Assembly: GCA_028280945.1 (NCBI GenBank) | Contig: JANQKV010000052.1 | Location: 1 to 39,068, forward strand | DNA length: 39,068 nt | Reading direction: 5' to 3' | Source of the DNA: Opitutaceae bacterium | GTDB taxonomy: Bacteria; Verrucomicrobiota; Verrucomicrobiia; Opitutales; Opitutaceae | Shown: positions 1-7,477 of the stretch, one piece after another | Numbering within the stretch: position 1 is the stretch's first letter | How the letters are laid out: the number at the start of each line of letters is the position of its first letter | The notes under the pieces: generated by a model | What the model was told of the DNA's origin: nothing | The model's database searches: none | Seen by the model: the letters and a program-made list of their open reading frames with translations, nothing else | Made by a program: the position numbers and the translations under genes

Positions 1-839
1 TTCGGCGGGATGTAGTCCGGATTTGCGGAGTGACGTTCGGCGATCTCCGCATTTGCCCGAGCAGTGAGGCCGAATGGGAGCTTTACGGTGACTGCAGCAA
101 ATAGGCGGTCGTCCTCAAGAAAGGCCTGCTTTTGCTCGTAGGCCTTGTCCTCCGACAAACCGGCAATCCGCACGGCAGCGACGTCACCAATCATGGCGTT
201 GTAGCGCATGGAGTAGCGGGTGGTGCCATATTGGTCGGTTTCGAAACGCACCCGACCGCGGTTGCCGAGAAAGTCGGCGCGGATGGTGGAGGCGTTCACG
301 ATACCACCGGGGCTACCCAAACCGAAGAGGGCGGAGTTTGCACCACGCTGAACGTCGACACGGTCGGTATTGAACGTGTCGAACGGAATGTTCGTGATGA
401 AGTAATCACGCGTCAGGTCAGCACTGGCCAGACCCCGGACACGGGTGAGACCTCCGCTGGGGTCGTCACGTTGTTGCTCGGGAATCGGATTGGCTCCGGT
501 AGAGCCTGAGTGGTTACCGCCCAAACCACCGATTTCGGTATTCGGGGTGAAGATCAGGACGTCTTCGAGGTTCTGGGATCCGGTGTCTTCCAGGAATTCC
601 TCATTCACGATGGAAATGGAGGAGCCGATATCGCGCAGGTTTGTGCGCAGACGGGTGCCAGCGAGGGTTGAGGTCGCCAGATACCCGACGTCGTCGTCGC
701 CTGTCACTTCAAACGGGGAAAGCATGATGATGTCTTCATCATCGGTGGCATCTTCCGTGGTCGCTTGAGCGAACAGGCCGAGGGGAGCAATCATAAGCCA
801 CGGCATAAATCGCCATGGTTTGATGGAACTAGTTTTCAT
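1..839 (-). CDS. TonB-dependent outer-membrane receptor, N-terminal part (partial)
   Basis: The gene starts at an ATG at 839 and runs off the left edge of the window, so about 279 residues are visible. A signal peptide (start MKTSSIKPWRFMPW, cleavage near 'LFAQA') is followed by an acidic linker with 'IIMLSPFEVTGDDD', a segment typical of Verrucomicrobiota receptors at the TonB-box position. The plug domain follows from about residue 55, with 'RDIGSSISIVNEEFLED', 'VRGLASADLTRDYFITNIPFD' and the conserved 'VDVQRGANSALFGLGSPGG'. The beginning of the barrel is at the edge. Family members take up siderophores, vitamins or oligosaccharides across the outer membrane using TonB/ExbBD energy. Oligosaccharide uptake is inferred here from the neighbouring glycosidases. 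The gene lies downstream of the LacI gene but behind a hairpin (911-939), so it probably has its own promoter within 840-910. Confidence 0.9.
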   Translation of the reverse strand, partial: MKTSSIKPWRFMPWLMIAPLGLFAQATTEDATDDEDIIMLSPFEVTGDDDVGYLATSTLAGTRLRTNLRDIGSSISIVNEEFLEDTGSQNLEDVLIFTPNTEIGGLGGNHSGSTGANPIPEQQRDDPSGGLTRVRGLASADLTRDYFITNIPFDTFNTDRVDVQRGANSALFGLGSPGGIVNASTIRADFLGNRGRVRFETDQYGTTRYSMRYNAMIGDVAAVRIAGLSEDKAYEQKQAFLEDDRLFAAVTVKLPFGLTARANAEIAERHSANPDYIPP

Positions 840-867
840 AGCCTTGGTGTGTTCGTTTGGGGTGCGT

Positions 868-896
868 GAGAATTCTGGTTTAGCGCCGTCATTCTC
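868..896. promoter_or_regulatory. Dyad in the leader of the TonB receptor gene
   Basis: GAGAAT (868-873) and ATTCTC (891-896) are perfect inverted half-sites separated by 17 bp, 29 bp upstream of the receptor start codon. This could be a regulator site, but it is short and may be chance. I could not identify a convincing -35/-10 pair here. Confidence 0.25.
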
Positions 897-910
897 AAAT
901 TGGGGGGAAA

Positions 911-939
911 CAGATCGACCGCCTTGAGAGGTCGATCTG
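911..939 (-). terminator. Hairpin terminator downstream of the LacI gene
   Basis: A perfect 10-bp stem (CAGATCGACC at 911-920 pairing with GGTCGATCTG at 930-939) encloses a 9-nt loop. It begins 18 nt beyond the LacI stop codon. In the minus-strand reading it is followed by TTT and a run of C, so the U-tract is weak. It would separate the LacI transcript from the TonB receptor gene. Confidence 0.6.
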
Positions 940-957
940 GCAATAAAGGGGTGGGTT

Positions 958-1983
958 TCAGTCGAGGGCTGGCCGAAGGGTCGGCGAGACCTTGATGCCC
1001 ATTCGCCCCACGCTGGCCGGGTTGTCGATCCGCCAGACGAGGTGGTCGATGACCTTGTGGATCAGCGTGGATAAATTGATGTCGAGTGCAGCAGGGTGGT
1101 GTTCTAGGTTATTGTATATCAGGGGGTTGAAGTTTCCGAGGATGACCTCGAAGTCTTTGTTTCGCTGTAGGCCAGCGTTGCGAAGAGCACGAAAGAAAGC
1201 CCCGGCGAAATGATCGACGGGAATGTAAAGTCCGCTGGGGCGCGGGTTTTGCTCAGTCAGCAGACGAACCAACATCTCGGTTTCGCTGTTGAGCGGCGCG
1301 ATTTCCAAGTAACTGATGCCCGGATCCTCTTTGCCGAGAATTTGATGGGCTATCAGCCCCAATTCCTTCGCGCGGTCCATGAAAGCATGTACGCGGCGAA
1401 TGTTGGCACTGTAACCTGGGTCGGTGGTCAGGACTGCCACATTGGTGTGGCCCTGGCGGGCGAGATAATCGGCAGCCATCCGACCGTTCTCCTCGTTGTT
1501 CGGCTCGACATAGTCGCCCGGGAACTCTTCGGAGCGCCGGGTCATGAACCAGACGCAGGGAAGGTTGCTCAACTTCGCCATGACCTCGGCTCCGGGTTCC
1601 TGACCCTGGATGATAATACCATCGAGCTTTTCGGTGGTAAGCGCCCGGGGAAGTTCGTTGGCGGAATTGGAAAACAGCATCTGCAGCTCCACTCGACTGC
1701 GCGGGTTCCGCTCCTGCAGTTCCGTGATGCGCTCTTGGAACCAGTTGAGACTGGGATTACCTGCTTTCGCTCCCACGAACCAAACTCCCAAACGAAGCGT
1801 GACAGGCTTGCGTGTTTTGGGGCCACGACGACGGTTGAGGGGGGCAGGGGTATAATCGTGCTTCTTCATCACCGCGCGGATTCGCGCGAGACTCTCAGGA
1901 GCTACGATCTCGGGTTGGTTGATGGCCCGAGAGACAGTCGAGGGGGATACACTCGCCTGCTTTGCGATCTCAGAAATTAGCAT
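958..1983 (-). CDS. LacI-family transcriptional regulator
   Basis: This 341-residue protein has the usual LacI/GalR layout. The N-terminal helix-turn-helix (residues 3-22, 'SEIAKQASVSPSTVSRAIN') is followed by the recognition/hinge region ending near 'YTPAPLNRRRGPK' and a periplasmic-binding-protein-like sensor domain (from about residue 62, 'LRLGVWFV', to the end). The sensor contains 'EKLDGIIIQGQ', 'DYVEPNNEENGRMAADYLARQGHTNVAVL' and a C-terminal 'ILGNFNPL' segment. The hinge is proline- and arginine-rich rather than the common YxPNxxAR form. Members repress sugar genes until a sugar or sugar phosphate binds. It is divergent from the rhamnosidase-led gene series, so that series is its probable target. 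A TGAAATTTCA palindrome over its own predicted transcription start suggests autoregulation. The ligand cannot be read from the sequence. Confidence 0.93.
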   Translation of the reverse strand: MLISEIAKQASVSPSTVSRAINQPEIVAPESLARIRAVMKKHDYTPAPLNRRRGPKTRKPVTLRLGVWFVGAKAGNPSLNWFQERITELQERNPRSRVELQMLFSNSANELPRALTTEKLDGIIIQGQEPGAEVMAKLSNLPCVWFMTRRSEEFPGDYVEPNNEENGRMAADYLARQGHTNVAVLTTDPGYSANIRRVHAFMDRAKELGLIAHQILGKEDPGISYLEIAPLNSETEMLVRLLTEQNPRPSGLYIPVDHFAGAFFRALRNAGLQRNKDFEVILGNFNPLIYNNLEHHPAALDINLSTLIHKVIDHLVWRIDNPASVGRMGIKVSPTLRPALD

Positions 1984-1994
1984 GGGGTACGAAA

Positions 1995-2004
1995 TGAAAT
2001 TTCA
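1995..2004. promoter_or_regulatory. Palindromic operator candidate at the LacI gene start site
   Basis: TGAAATTTCA is a perfect 10-bp palindrome 12 bp upstream of the LacI start codon. It lies just downstream of the predicted -10 box, where bound repressor would block initiation. The same core is the centre of the longer palindrome CATGAAATTTCATG upstream of the symporter operon at 17692-17705. Confidence 0.5.
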
Positions 2005-2010
2005 ATGCAA

Positions 2011-2039
2011 ATTAGGTGAAAGGCTTGTGAAAAGGTCAA
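2011..2039 (-). promoter_or_regulatory. Predicted sigma-70-type promoter of the LacI gene
   Basis: Read on the minus strand, TTGACC (2039-2034) and CCTAAT (2016-2011) are separated by 17 bp and match the -35 and -10 consensus at five and four of six positions. The start of transcription would fall near 2004, inside or beside the TGAAATTTCA palindrome. Confidence 0.45.
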
Positions 2040-2189
2040 GACGTTTTCATCACATCAATGAACCAATGTTCGACAAAGCATAGGGAATCGAAGACGTCTG
2101 TCTGTGGCCGTCGGAGGGAAAGGCCGGAAAACAGGCTTAGGCAGGGGTGTAGGATTTTGGGGCGATTGGGGGTTTGTCTAAGAAGGGAA

Positions 2190-2221
2190 TTTCAAGAAAA
2201 TATCATGAAATAACATGAAAT
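2190..2221. promoter_or_regulatory. Cluster of CATGAAAT half-sites upstream of the rhamnosidase series
   Basis: CATGAAAT occurs at 2204-2211 and again at 2214-2221, exactly 10 bp or one helical turn apart. An inverted TTTCA half-site lies at 2190-2194. The same octamer, in palindromic form, precedes the symporter operon (17692-17705). A shared regulator, most simply the adjacent LacI protein, would explain this. Confidence 0.4.
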
Positions 2222-2329
2222 AGTTGCTAGATGATGACAGAGTTGCAAATCTTCGAGTCTCTTTTTTGAAAGATTTTTCAGACAATTTCGGTGTTTGTTT
2301 CACTGGAATCATGAACCCCCTTCAACCCC

Positions 2330-4801
2330 GTGTCTGCCTCTTCTCCCTGTCCTTCCCTCCCGTTTTCCGGCGAATCCCATTGGATTTGGTCCCCCGAAGG
2401 GACTCATGCTGAAGCGGCTCCAGAAGCACGGTCGCCCTCTCATTATCAAGTCAGGCGATTCCGATTGAGGTTCGACCTGGGCAGTTCGACGGATTCGGCA
2501 GGTCTTGTTCATGTTACGGCGGACAGTCGTTTCCTGTTCTATTGTAATGGTGCGTTCGTGGGGCGGGGGCCGGCGAAAGGGGATGTTGATCACCATTTCT
2601 ACGACACCTATGACCTGGGTCCTTACCTCAAAGCCGGCCCCAATACCCTGGCTGCGCTGGTTTTCGACATGTCGAAGGTGGCCCATCGGCCCACCGATCT
2701 GGGACCTCCTTGTTCAGTGATCACCTATGCCGGCGGGTTTCTGTTGTCCGGAATTGTCCGGACCGAACGGGACGAGGTTGTTCTGCACACGGGAAACGCA
2801 GACTGGGAGGTGTCGGTTGATCACGACCACCGCTTTCAAAACGACGGCACCCGGTTTGAGGGGTACCACGGATATTTCGAAGACCGGGTCGACTCCGCCT
2901 CGTCGAGAGGATGGTTGACCGGAGAGGACCAGATTCCGGATTGGCAACCTGCCCGCCCGCTCTATGCGGCGGAGCGATTGGAGGAGCGGCGCGATCCCGC
3001 CAGCCCATACGGCCTCATTCCGCGAATCATCCCGCCCTTGATCGAAGGTGAGCAGCAGAGCTTTGCGGAAGTTTTTGCTCCGGGAGGGAATGCACCAGGG
3101 GAATCCTGGCAACAGCTGTTGGCAGGCACAGGCGAGGTCACGTTATCGGCCCATGAAGAGGTCGATTTGATTTTAGATGTGGGGGAACTCACTTCGGGTT
3201 ATCCGGTTGTCCGGATCAACGCCGCGGACGGGGTGGATTTTCGACTCACCTACGCGGAGGCTTTGCGGCTGCCGTGGGACACCTCGAGAGCCGTGATGTT
3301 GGGCGAGAAACAGCCGCTCGAAAATCTGGCCTCCCACTTTGCTGACGAGGATACCGGTTGGACGTTTGATCGTCGTGGCAAGATCACCGGGTGGAGTGAC
3401 CACTGGCGACCCTGCGGCGGGGAAAGCATGTTTGAGCCGTGGCACTGGCGCGCTTTTCGGTTTGTGGGCGTGCGCGTGAAGGCCGGTCCCGGGCCGCTTA
3501 CGATCCGCTCGCTCGGTTTCCGTTACTCGGCTTACCCCTACCATCCCAAAGCGTCATTCACGTGCAGCGATTCTTCATGGGACCGAATTTGGGCGGCAGG
3601 GGTTCGGACCATGCAGCTTTGCTCGCATGAGACGTTTGAAGACTGTCCGCATTACGAGCAGATGCAGTATGCCGGTGACACCATGATCACGTCGCATCTT
3701 GGGATGCTGACATCAGGGGAATACCGCCTGAGCAAACAAGCGATATTGCAGTTCGACTGGTCCCGAGGGCCGGACGGGCTCACCCAGAGCCGATTTCCCT
3801 CGCGACTCCGTCAGGTCATCCCTTCGTGGTCGCTGCACTGGATCACGGCGGTGCGGGACTATGGCCTCTGCACCGGCGATCTCACCACCGTGGAGGAAGT
3901 TCGGCCAGGGTTGTTGGCGGTTCTCGATTGGTTCCGGCGCCATCGGGATGAAACCGGCCTGCCCGCGCGCCTGCCTTATTGGAATGTCACCGACTGGTGC
4001 CCGTGGTGGCCGCGGGGCGTGGTGCACGGAGCGGACTCGGGGCCCACCTGCATTATATCCAGTCAATGGATACAAGCCTTGGACGAGGTCGCGCAGATCT
4101 GCCGGTGGTTGGGCCGGGTGGACGAGGCGGATGTCTTGGCCGCGGAGGCGGAGGCCACCCGCGAAATCCTGCACCGGACATTTTGGTCGGAGAAGGAGGG
4201 ACTGTATTTCGATCGTCCCGGTGGTCCTGAAGTCAGCCAATACGGCAATGCCTGGGCGGTTGCCTGCGGTGCGGCTGATGCAGCGACAGGCAACCGCATG
4301 CGGGAACGCTTTCCTCATGATGCCCGGCTCGCCCCGGGATCGTTTTTTGCCTGGCACACCATTTGGAGGGCGATGCGGATCATGGGCACTTACGACGAGG
4401 GGATGCCGGCCACGCTCGGTCCTTGGCATGAATCGATCGATCTCGGCCTCGATACCTTCGTCGAGGAAAACAGCTACTGGCGATCCCTGTGCCACGCCTG
4501 GAGTGCGCACCCGGTCCTGGAGTTCCACCGCGAGGTGCTGGGAGTGCAGCCGACGTCGCCCGGGTTCACCTCGATTCGGGTTCAGCCGAAAACGCTCGGT
4601 TTGGAACATGCCGAGGGAAGCGTTTGCACTCCCCGGGGGCAGGTGGAGGTGGCGTGGAAAATCCAAGCCGAAGGATTCCAACTCACGGTGCAGTCCCCTT
4701 TGGATACCCCGACCGAGATTTGTCTGCCCAATGGATCCCGGCACCAGACGATGGGCGGCAATTGGGCCGGCCAATCCCCCCTTTCCCTTCATGAGTACTG
4801 A
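2330..4801 (+). CDS. Divergent GH78-type alpha-L-rhamnosidase
   Basis: This 823-residue protein matches the GH78-like layout. Two N-terminal beta-sandwich regions (about 15-400) include 'SHWIWSPEG', 'DSRFLFYCNGAFVGRGP' and 'WHWRAFRFVGVRV'. An (alpha/alpha)6 catalytic barrel (about 405-745) and a C-terminal beta domain ('TSIRVQPKTLG', 'GQVEVAWK') follow. The acidic motif at residues 437-451 reads EDCPHYEQMQYAGDT, the variant of one GH78-like clade rather than the classical DCPxRDERxGWxGD. 'SYWRSLCHAWSAHP' near residue 720 is the usual C-terminal active-site signature. No signal peptide is seen, so it may act on imported oligosaccharides. The frame opens with GTG at 2330, with a stop only 15 bp upstream and no clear ribosome-binding site. 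ATG at 2311 is out of frame. Its end overlaps the next gene by 11 bp. Rhamnose specificity is inferred from the family. Confidence 0.85.
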   Translation: MSASSPCPSLPFSGESHWIWSPEGTHAEAAPEARSPSHYQVRRFRLRFDLGSSTDSAGLVHVTADSRFLFYCNGAFVGRGPAKGDVDHHFYDTYDLGPYLKAGPNTLAALVFDMSKVAHRPTDLGPPCSVITYAGGFLLSGIVRTERDEVVLHTGNADWEVSVDHDHRFQNDGTRFEGYHGYFEDRVDSASSRGWLTGEDQIPDWQPARPLYAAERLEERRDPASPYGLIPRIIPPLIEGEQQSFAEVFAPGGNAPGESWQQLLAGTGEVTLSAHEEVDLILDVGELTSGYPVVRINAADGVDFRLTYAEALRLPWDTSRAVMLGEKQPLENLASHFADEDTGWTFDRRGKITGWSDHWRPCGGESMFEPWHWRAFRFVGVRVKAGPGPLTIRSLGFRYSAYPYHPKASFTCSDSSWDRIWAAGVRTMQLCSHETFEDCPHYEQMQYAGDTMITSHLGMLTSGEYRLSKQAILQFDWSRGPDGLTQSRFPSRLRQVIPSWSLHWITAVRDYGLCTGDLTTVEEVRPGLLAVLDWFRRHRDETGLPARLPYWNVTDWCPWWPRGVVHGADSGPTCIISSQWIQALDEVAQICRWLGRVDEADVLAAEAEATREILHRTFWSEKEGLYFDRPGGPEVSQYGNAWAVACGAADAATGNRMRERFPHDARLAPGSFFAWHTIWRAMRIMGTYDEGMPATLGPWHESIDLGLDTFVEENSYWRSLCHAWSAHPVLEFHREVLGVQPTSPGFTSIRVQPKTLGLEHAEGSVCTPRGQVEVAWKIQAEGFQLTVQSPLDTPTEICLPNGSRHQTMGGNWAGQSPLSLHEY

Positions 4802-5654
4802 TCTTCGCTTTCTGGATGCACCACCTGGTGCCGTGGTGGTTGGCCTCGCGGATGACCGTCCGCTTTGGCGTTATGTTTTTGCGCCTGATGCTTCCCCGAA
4901 CGAATCCCCCCGGCCATTTCTGCATCCGTTGTATTCAATTGATGGAGACGTCCTGACCAATCTCCGTCCCAACGATCATCCGTGGCACCACGGGGTGAGC
5001 TTCATGCTTACCTCGGTCGATGAAATCAACTTCTGGGGAGGGCCTTCGCACCGGGCTGAAGATGGCTATCAGTGGCGGCAGGACCATGGCTGCCAGCGCC
5101 ACGTCGCTTGGACGGACCGGACGCCCGACCGGATGGTCGAGCAGTTGGATTGGCTCAATCCGCAGAACAACGACGCCTTGATCCTGCGCGAGGAGCGGGA
5201 ACTCCTGACTCAAGTCGACCGCGAGGGTTGGAGCCTCGAATGGATCAGCCGGCTGACCAATCCTCACGACCGCGATCTGACCTGCCACAATTACCACAGT
5301 CTCGGCGGACTCGACGGGTCGCATTACACGGGCCTGCAGTTTCGCGGCGCCCGGGGGTTGCTCGATGAACACGGCGACGCCTCCATCGGCCTACGGGGGG
5401 AAGGCGGGACCAGCGAACTGAGTGCCTTGCATGGACGAGTCGCCTCAGCTCTCGAATGGCACGTCCAGGCCGACACTTCGCTGCGGCGCGGTGTCATCAA
5501 ATTCGAGTCACCGCAGGCCCCGATCCCTTGGTTTGTCCGGCCGGAGAACCCGCTGGTCGCATTTGCCTCCCATCGCGATCAACCCCTGATTTTGCCGGCG
5601 GGCACGACCTCCGAATTTCATCACCGTATTCACTTTTTGCGCGCACCAGCATGA
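4791..5654 (+). CDS. PmoA-like (DUF6807) family protein
   Basis: The start is the ATG at 4791, inside the end of the rhamnosidase gene, giving 287 residues. Diagnostic features are 'RPFLHPLYSIDGDVLTNLRPNDHPWHHGVSF' (about 44-74, not written out further), 'EINFWGG' and 'GLQFRGA'. These match the family annotated as PmoA or DUF6807, which is common beside glycoside hydrolases and Gfo/Idh oxidoreductases in Planctomycetota and Verrucomicrobiota. The name comes from a misleading link to methane monooxygenase; the family looks like a beta-sandwich, mutarotase-like protein and its activity is unknown to me. The histidine cluster DHPWHH is the obvious candidate metal or substrate site. No signal peptide is visible. 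It overlaps the next gene by 4 bp (ATGA), so translation is probably coupled. Confidence 0.85.
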   Translation: MSTDLRFLDAPPGAVVVGLADDRPLWRYVFAPDASPNESPRPFLHPLYSIDGDVLTNLRPNDHPWHHGVSFMLTSVDEINFWGGPSHRAEDGYQWRQDHGCQRHVAWTDRTPDRMVEQLDWLNPQNNDALILREERELLTQVDREGWSLEWISRLTNPHDRDLTCHNYHSLGGLDGSHYTGLQFRGARGLLDEHGDASIGLRGEGGTSELSALHGRVASALEWHVQADTSLRRGVIKFESPQAPIPWFVRPENPLVAFASHRDQPLILPAGTTSEFHHRIHFLRAPA

Positions 5655-6913
5655 AGCGGAAAACTTTCCTCCAAAGTCTGGGCCTGGGCCTGACCGCCGC
5701 CGGTGCCTCTCGGCTGATGGCGGGGCAGCTCAGTCTGCCGGAGTTCAATTCCACCCGGCCCGACGACTACTGGCAGGCGCTCAAGGCCGGTTTTGATCTT
5801 CAGCCGGGCTATCGTTATTTCAACGCGGGCGGATTGGGACCAAGTTTGCGCGCCGTGCGGGAAGTCGGGAGCGTGGTCGCAGCCGAACTGGAGGCCATTG
5901 TCGATACGGGACACGACCGGCAGGGTCCGGTGCGCGAGCGGGCGGCTGTTTTTTTGGGCTGCACTCCCGAGGAGGTTGCATTCGTGCGTAATGCCACCGA
6001 AGCCAATGGCATTGTAGCCGGAGGTTTGCCGCTGCAAGCCGGAGACGAGGTGATCTTCGAATCACATGCGCACCCGGGCGGGTCCTTTCCCTGGATGCTG
6101 CAGGCGGAGCGCCGGGGAGTGGCGGTGCGTTTGTTTGAACCCGACATCAAAAACCCGGCGGGCAACCTGGAGCGTATCCAAGCTTTGGTTACGGATCGCA
6201 CCCGCGTGGTGCAGATTTCACATGTGACCGCTCCCACCGGCGTGCACCTGCCGGCAGAGGAAATCGCCCGGTTTTGTCGTGACCGTGGCCTCTGGTTTCA
6301 TATCGACGGCGCGCAGTCGGCCGGGATGATACCGGTCAATTTTTCCTCCTTGGGCTGCGATTCCTATGCGACCAGCGGGCACAAGTGGTTGGGCGCGCCC
6401 CGCGAGACCGGTTTGTTGCTCGTGAAACGAGACCGACAGGAGAGCCTGCGCTCCACCATGGCCGGTGCCTACTCGGGTGACCTCTTTGATCTGCCCGGTC
6501 CGATTGCCTACTATCCGGGCGCGATGCGTTACGAATACGGCACCCGGGACAATGCCCGCATTGTCGGCTTGGGGGCGGCGATGGACTGGCAGGATCGGAT
6601 TGGCCGGGAGCGCATCGAAGCCCATGGCCGCCGTCTGGCCGCCCGGGTTCATGCGGGTCTGGAATCCATCCCTGATACTGAAGTGCTGTCCCCCACGGAG
6701 CCGAGCCTGCGCACGGCGATGGTGTCGTTTCGCACGCCGAAGATGACCTATGAAGACATGTTCAGTGCCCTGCGCAGAAATCACGGCTGCCGTTGTCGTC
6801 CTGTGTCCGAACGGGGACTGGATGCCGTGCGCATCTCCTGCCATGTTTTTAACACCGCCGATGACATCGACTTCCTGCTCGCCGCGATCGAGCAGGAAGT
6901 GAAATCCGCTTAG
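5651..6913 (+). CDS. Class V aminotransferase-like PLP enzyme, probably Tat-exported
   Basis: This 420-residue fold-type I PLP enzyme belongs to the class V group (cysteine desulfurase/isopenicillin-N-epimerase-like). The PLP lysine is K245 in 'TSGHKWLGAP' and the ring-binding aspartate is D219 in 'WFHIDGAQSAG'. 'FVRNATEANGIVAGGL', 'SHVTAPTGVHLP' and 'MRYEYGTRDNA' are other family landmarks. The N-terminus 'KRKTFLQSLGLGLTAAGAS' resembles a Tat signal with an RK in place of the twin arginine. This would suit export of a folded cofactor-loaded enzyme. The family removes or transfers amino or sulfur groups on amino acids, or epimerises them; the substrate here is unknown. It starts in a 4-bp overlap with the PmoA-like gene. 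The ATG at 5651 is preferred because an upstream extension would only be antisense-like coding within that gene. Confidence 0.88.
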   Translation: MKRKTFLQSLGLGLTAAGASRLMAGQLSLPEFNSTRPDDYWQALKAGFDLQPGYRYFNAGGLGPSLRAVREVGSVVAAELEAIVDTGHDRQGPVRERAAVFLGCTPEEVAFVRNATEANGIVAGGLPLQAGDEVIFESHAHPGGSFPWMLQAERRGVAVRLFEPDIKNPAGNLERIQALVTDRTRVVQISHVTAPTGVHLPAEEIARFCRDRGLWFHIDGAQSAGMIPVNFSSLGCDSYATSGHKWLGAPRETGLLLVKRDRQESLRSTMAGAYSGDLFDLPGPIAYYPGAMRYEYGTRDNARIVGLGAAMDWQDRIGRERIEAHGRRLAARVHAGLESIPDTEVLSPTEPSLRTAMVSFRTPKMTYEDMFSALRRNHGCRCRPVSERGLDAVRISCHVFNTADDIDFLLAAIEQEVKSA

Positions 6914-6932
6914 AACCATGGCAGCCGCGGCG

Positions 6933-7457
6933 CTATTCCACTTCCACGATCATTGCGATCTCGACCGAGACGCCGAGGGGAAGCGAACCCGCTCCAATCG
7001 CCATCCGCGCATGGCGGCCCTTGTCTCCGAAGATTTCCACCAACAAATCGGAGCAACCGTTGATCACCAGCGAATGACTCGTGAAATCAGGGGTTGCGTT
7101 CACAAAACCCTCGACTCGGACGATGCGTTTTACCCGGTCGATCGAGCCGATCTCGCGCTTCAGGGTGCCGAGCAAAGCCAATGCCGTCCGCCGCGCCGCT
7201 TCCTGTGCTTCCTCAAGCGAGACGTCCTGCCCAAGTTTGCCCTTCATGAGATCCCCCGCTTCTGTGCGGGGCAGATGCCCGGCGAGGAAAACCAGATTTC
7301 CCACGCGCACCGCTGGCACGTAGTTCGCGACCGGTGCGTCCGGCTTCTGCAGCGTGATGCCCAACTCCGCCAGCCGTTCCGTTGGCGTGGACACTGCCAT
7401 CGCGACCGTCGCTAACCAACTTACCATCAGTCCGATAAAGAGGTGACGAAATTTCAT
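6933..7457 (-). CDS. Exported RidA (YjgF/Rid) family protein
   Basis: The ATG at 7457 gives 174 residues, starting with a clear signal peptide ('MKFRHLFIGLMVSWLATVAMA'-like, cleavage near residue 22) and then a complete Rid domain. Landmarks are 'NLVFLAGHLPR', 'AARRTALALLGTLKREIGSIDRV' and the C-terminal 'GRHARMAIGAGSLPLGVSVEI'. The last contains the arginine that in RidA binds the carboxylate of imine substrates. Rid proteins hydrolyse reactive enamines and imines made by PLP enzymes. Export is unusual for the family and matches the predicted export of the neighbouring PLP enzyme. The gene is antisense to its surroundings, with 19 bp to the aminotransferase end and 20 bp to the propeller start. 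Its promoter must therefore lie within the propeller gene. Confidence 0.85.
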   Translation of the reverse strand: MKFRHLFIGLMVSWLATVAMAVSTPTERLAELGITLQKPDAPVANYVPAVRVGNLVFLAGHLPRTEAGDLMKGKLGQDVSLEEAQEAARRTALALLGTLKREIGSIDRVKRIVRVEGFVNATPDFTSHSLVINGCSDLLVEIFGDKGRHARMAIGAGSLPLGVSVEIAMIVEVE

Positions 7458-7477
7458 CGCTCCAACCAACCGTCCCC

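Larger units (their letters stand above)
1984..2329. promoter_or_regulatory. Divergent intergenic region between the LacI gene and the rhamnosidase series
   Basis: This 346-bp stretch holds no credible gene. It contains the LacI promoter and palindrome (1995-2039) on the minus side and a cluster of CATGAAAT half-sites (2190-2221) towards the plus-strand genes. The middle part (about 2095-2180) is G-rich and shows no structure I can assign. An ATG at 2311 opens a short frame that ends at 2412 and is out of frame with the rhamnosidase. Confidence 0.7.

Noticed and set aside
132-768. Plus-strand frames opposite the TonB receptor
   Set aside because: The minus strand encodes an unmistakable receptor signal peptide and plug domain, so these are shadows.
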